The notes beneath the pieces are model-generated. The model saw only the letters and a list, made by a program, of their open reading frames with translations, made no database searches and was not told the DNA's origin. Position numbers and translations under genes: made by a program. A DNA stretch of 16,015 nt from Armatimonadota bacterium. GTDB taxonomy: Bacteria; Armatimonadota; Abditibacteriia; CG2-30-59-28. Positions 15,185 through 16,015 of this stretch are shown here, piece by piece (positions within the stretch are counted from its first letter, which is position 1; the number at the start of each line of letters is the position of its first letter). The stretch spans positions 1 through 16,015 of the forward strand of contig JACQGJ010000131.1 of NCBI GenBank assembly GCA_016199605.1, read 5' to 3'.

Positions 15185-15212
15185 TTTATCACACATACTC
15201 GGAGGGGGTCAA
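15185..15212 (-). promoter_or_regulatory. Candidate sigma70 promoter of the nuo operon
   Basis: On the - strand, TTGACC (15207-15212; 5 of 6 to the -35 consensus) is followed after 16 bases by GATAAA (15185-15190; 4 of 6 to the -10 consensus), preceded by TGT as an extended -10. The predicted transcription start is near 15178, just ahead of nuoA and downstream of the cspA terminator. Position and spacing fit well, but this is motif matching only. Confidence 0.5.
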
Positions 15213-15381
15213 CCTTTGTTCGCGCTCACCCAACATGCACGGGAGAGTGCCACGCACCCGTCCCCCTTGCCCTCTGTGGCCAGCGCCCTGCTCCACAACT
15301 CCGCCATATTCCCCAGGGAGGATGCAGCCCTTTTTCCGCATTGCGCGTGAAGATAGCGATGGTGGGTGACGGTGAAGCAAG

Positions 15382-15412
15382 AAGCCCCCCGAACAGTGAC
15401 TTCGGGAGGCTT
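15382..15412 (-). terminator. Terminator-like hairpin downstream of cspA
   Basis: A 12-bp stem (15382-15393 with 15401-15412) has one G-T wobble on the - strand and a 7-base loop. It begins 28 bases after the cspA stop. On the - strand it is followed by CTTGCTTC, only modestly T-rich. The G/C-rich stem and position support a Rho-independent-type terminator separating cspA from nuoA. Confidence 0.65.
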
Positions 15413-15439
15413 GTTCCTGTGTTTCGTGTTCGGAGAGCC

Positions 15440-15643
15440 CTACACGGCTACAACGTTGGCGGCCTTCAAACCCTTGGGTTCCTCCACGATCTCGAACTCG
15501 ACCGCTTGACCTTCTCGCAGGTTGCGGAAGCCGTCGCCTGTAATCGCGCTGTAGTGGACAAAGACATCTTTGCCACCATCGGCCTGCTCAATGAACCCAT
15601 AGCCTTTCGACTCATTGAACCACTTGACGGTACCTTTAAGCAT
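15440..15643 (-). CDS. Cold-shock protein, CspA family
   Basis: This 67-residue single cold-shock domain binds single-stranded RNA/DNA and acts as an RNA chaperone. RNP1 (KGYGFI, 13-18) and RNP2 (VFVHYSAI, 27-34) are intact, and the protein begins MLKGTVKWFN, the classic N-terminus. Length is exactly normal. The ATG at 15643 has GGGGGA about 8 bases upstream. It is monocistronic by layout: terminator-like hairpin behind, and a candidate promoter about 150 bases ahead, suggesting a long leader of the kind that regulates cspA mRNAs in E. coli. Which csp paralogue it is cannot be told. Confidence 0.95.
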   Translation of the reverse strand: MLKGTVKWFNESKGYGFIEQADGGKDVFVHYSAITGDGFRNLREGQAVEFEIVEEPKGLKAANVVAV

Positions 15644-15800
15644 AGAAACGTCCCCCTTTCATTGCGTGTCACTGTCTCTCGGTCCAATAACAGGAGAAGT
15701 CCCTACCGCGTATGGATCCAGCCAGAGCAGCTTTCAGTTGAGGGAAGGCAAGCGACAGGATTGATTGCTGCGCCTACTGCCCTCCTGACAACCGGCAGGC

Positions 15801-15829
15801 ATGATATCAAGGATTAAAGAGAAAAACAA
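15801..15829 (-). promoter_or_regulatory. Candidate promoter of the cold-shock gene
   Basis: On the - strand, TTGTTT (15824-15829) and TATCAT (15801-15806; 5 of 6 to the -10 consensus) are 17 bases apart, with TGA just before the -10 as an extended element. The -35 is poor (3 of 6). Transcription from about 15794 would give a 5' leader near 150 bases, similar in size to that of E. coli cspA. Confidence 0.42.
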
Positions 15830-15843
15830 GAGTTGTGGGGAAA

Positions 15844-15861
15844 CACCGCGTCGCCGCGGTG
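15844..15861 (-). other. Small GC-rich hairpin with GNRA-type loop
   Basis: A perfect 7-bp stem, CACCGCG (15844-15850) with CGCGGTG (15855-15861), encloses TCGC on the + strand, which is GCGA, a GNRA tetraloop, on the - strand. On the - strand a short T-run follows. It could be a weak terminator for something to the right of the window or part of a regulatory region; no gene on that strand is seen upstream. Confidence 0.35.
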
Positions 15862-15923
15862 CGCGATATGCGAGACCTGTCACGTGTGCATTATCTATTC
15901 TGATGTCGCCCCTGACGTCCAAC

Positions 15924-15984
15924 GTAGTGAACGGTCGCCGTGCCGTTCCTGCCGGGCGTGAACGGCACGGCGACCGTTCACTAC
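15924..15984. repeat. Perfect 25-bp inverted repeat
   Basis: The left arm 15924-15948 begins GTAGTGAACGGTCGCC and the right arm 15960-15984 is its exact reverse complement, with an 11-base spacer. No mismatch occurs in 25 pairs. No T-run follows on either strand, so a terminator is not favoured. It looks like a dispersed palindromic element; no second copy is in the window. Confidence 0.8.
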
Positions 15985-16015
15985 AGTAGCCAAACCTCAT
16001 TTTGGATAATGCACA

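Larger units (their letters stand above)
15644..16015. other. Non-coding stretch holding the cspA leader, promoter and two hairpins
   Basis: No gene is supported in these 372 bases; the two open frames (about 60-90 codons) run through the palindromes on opposite strands and lack ribosome sites. From left to right it holds the putative cspA 5' leader (15644 to about 15794), a candidate - strand promoter (15801-15829), a small GNRA-loop hairpin (15844-15861) and a perfect 25-bp inverted repeat (15924-15984). Confidence 0.6.

Noticed and set aside
15239..15261. Short palindrome ACGGG...CCCGT between nuoA promoter and terminator
   Set aside because: Only a 5-bp outer stem with a weak inner 4-bp stem; too little to call a structure or a repeat from one copy.
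15734..16000. Overlapping short frames on both strands at the right end (- 15734-16000, + 15801-15989)
   Set aside because: They run through perfect palindromes, overlap the csp promoter region, and show no domain or ribosome site.

Overview
This is a moderately GC-rich bacterial chromosomal window, by eye in the high 50s percent GC. It looks like an environmental, probably Gram-negative lineage of the Planctomycetota/Verrucomicrobiota/Hydrogenedentota/Armatimonadota kind. The lineage guess is inference: it rests on the mix of secreted hydrolases (GHL10, C45 and PhoPQ-activated families), a short NuoG, and many small palindromic repeats between genes. No marker gene in the window settles it. 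No mobile element with a transposase, CRISPR array, rRNA or convincing tRNA was found.

Left part (1-4987, + strand). The tail of a possible upstream gene is followed by a perfect hairpin and then three same-direction genes for exported proteins. These are a GHL10-type glycoside hydrolase with an N-terminal amidotransferase-like domain (276-2270), a C45-family N-terminal-nucleophile acyltransferase/amidohydrolase lipoprotein (2296-3483), and a PhoPQ-activated (PqaA-type) alpha/beta-hydrolase lipoprotein (3635-4987). A second copy of the hairpin lies between the second and third genes. The trio looks like an envelope-located module that attacks glycan, amide and ester bonds, but its substrate is unknown.

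Middle and right part (5046-15173, - strand). Reading right to left, nuoA-B-C-D-E-F-G-H-I encode the NADH-dehydrogenase module (EFG), the connecting module (BCDI) and membrane subunits A and H of respiratory complex I. The cluster stops after nuoI. Instead of nuoJ-N it is followed by an exported N-acetylmuramoyl-L-alanine amidase and a class I/II PLP aminotransferase. The antiporter-like pump subunits must therefore lie elsewhere or be absent. Three nuo junctions (C/D, E/F, F/G) carry repeat sequences, and NuoD has an apparent insertion of about 48 residues. A good sigma70-like promoter lies just upstream of nuoA.

Right end (15382-16015). A cspA-type cold-shock gene on the - strand has a terminator-like hairpin behind it. 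A candidate promoter suggests a leader of about 150 nt. A perfect 25-bp inverted repeat lies at the window edge.

The clearest points for follow-up are the incomplete nuo cluster with its unusual partners, the NuoD insertion, the intergenic repeat families and the secreted hydrolase trio. I found no sequence evidence for a wholly new type of system.
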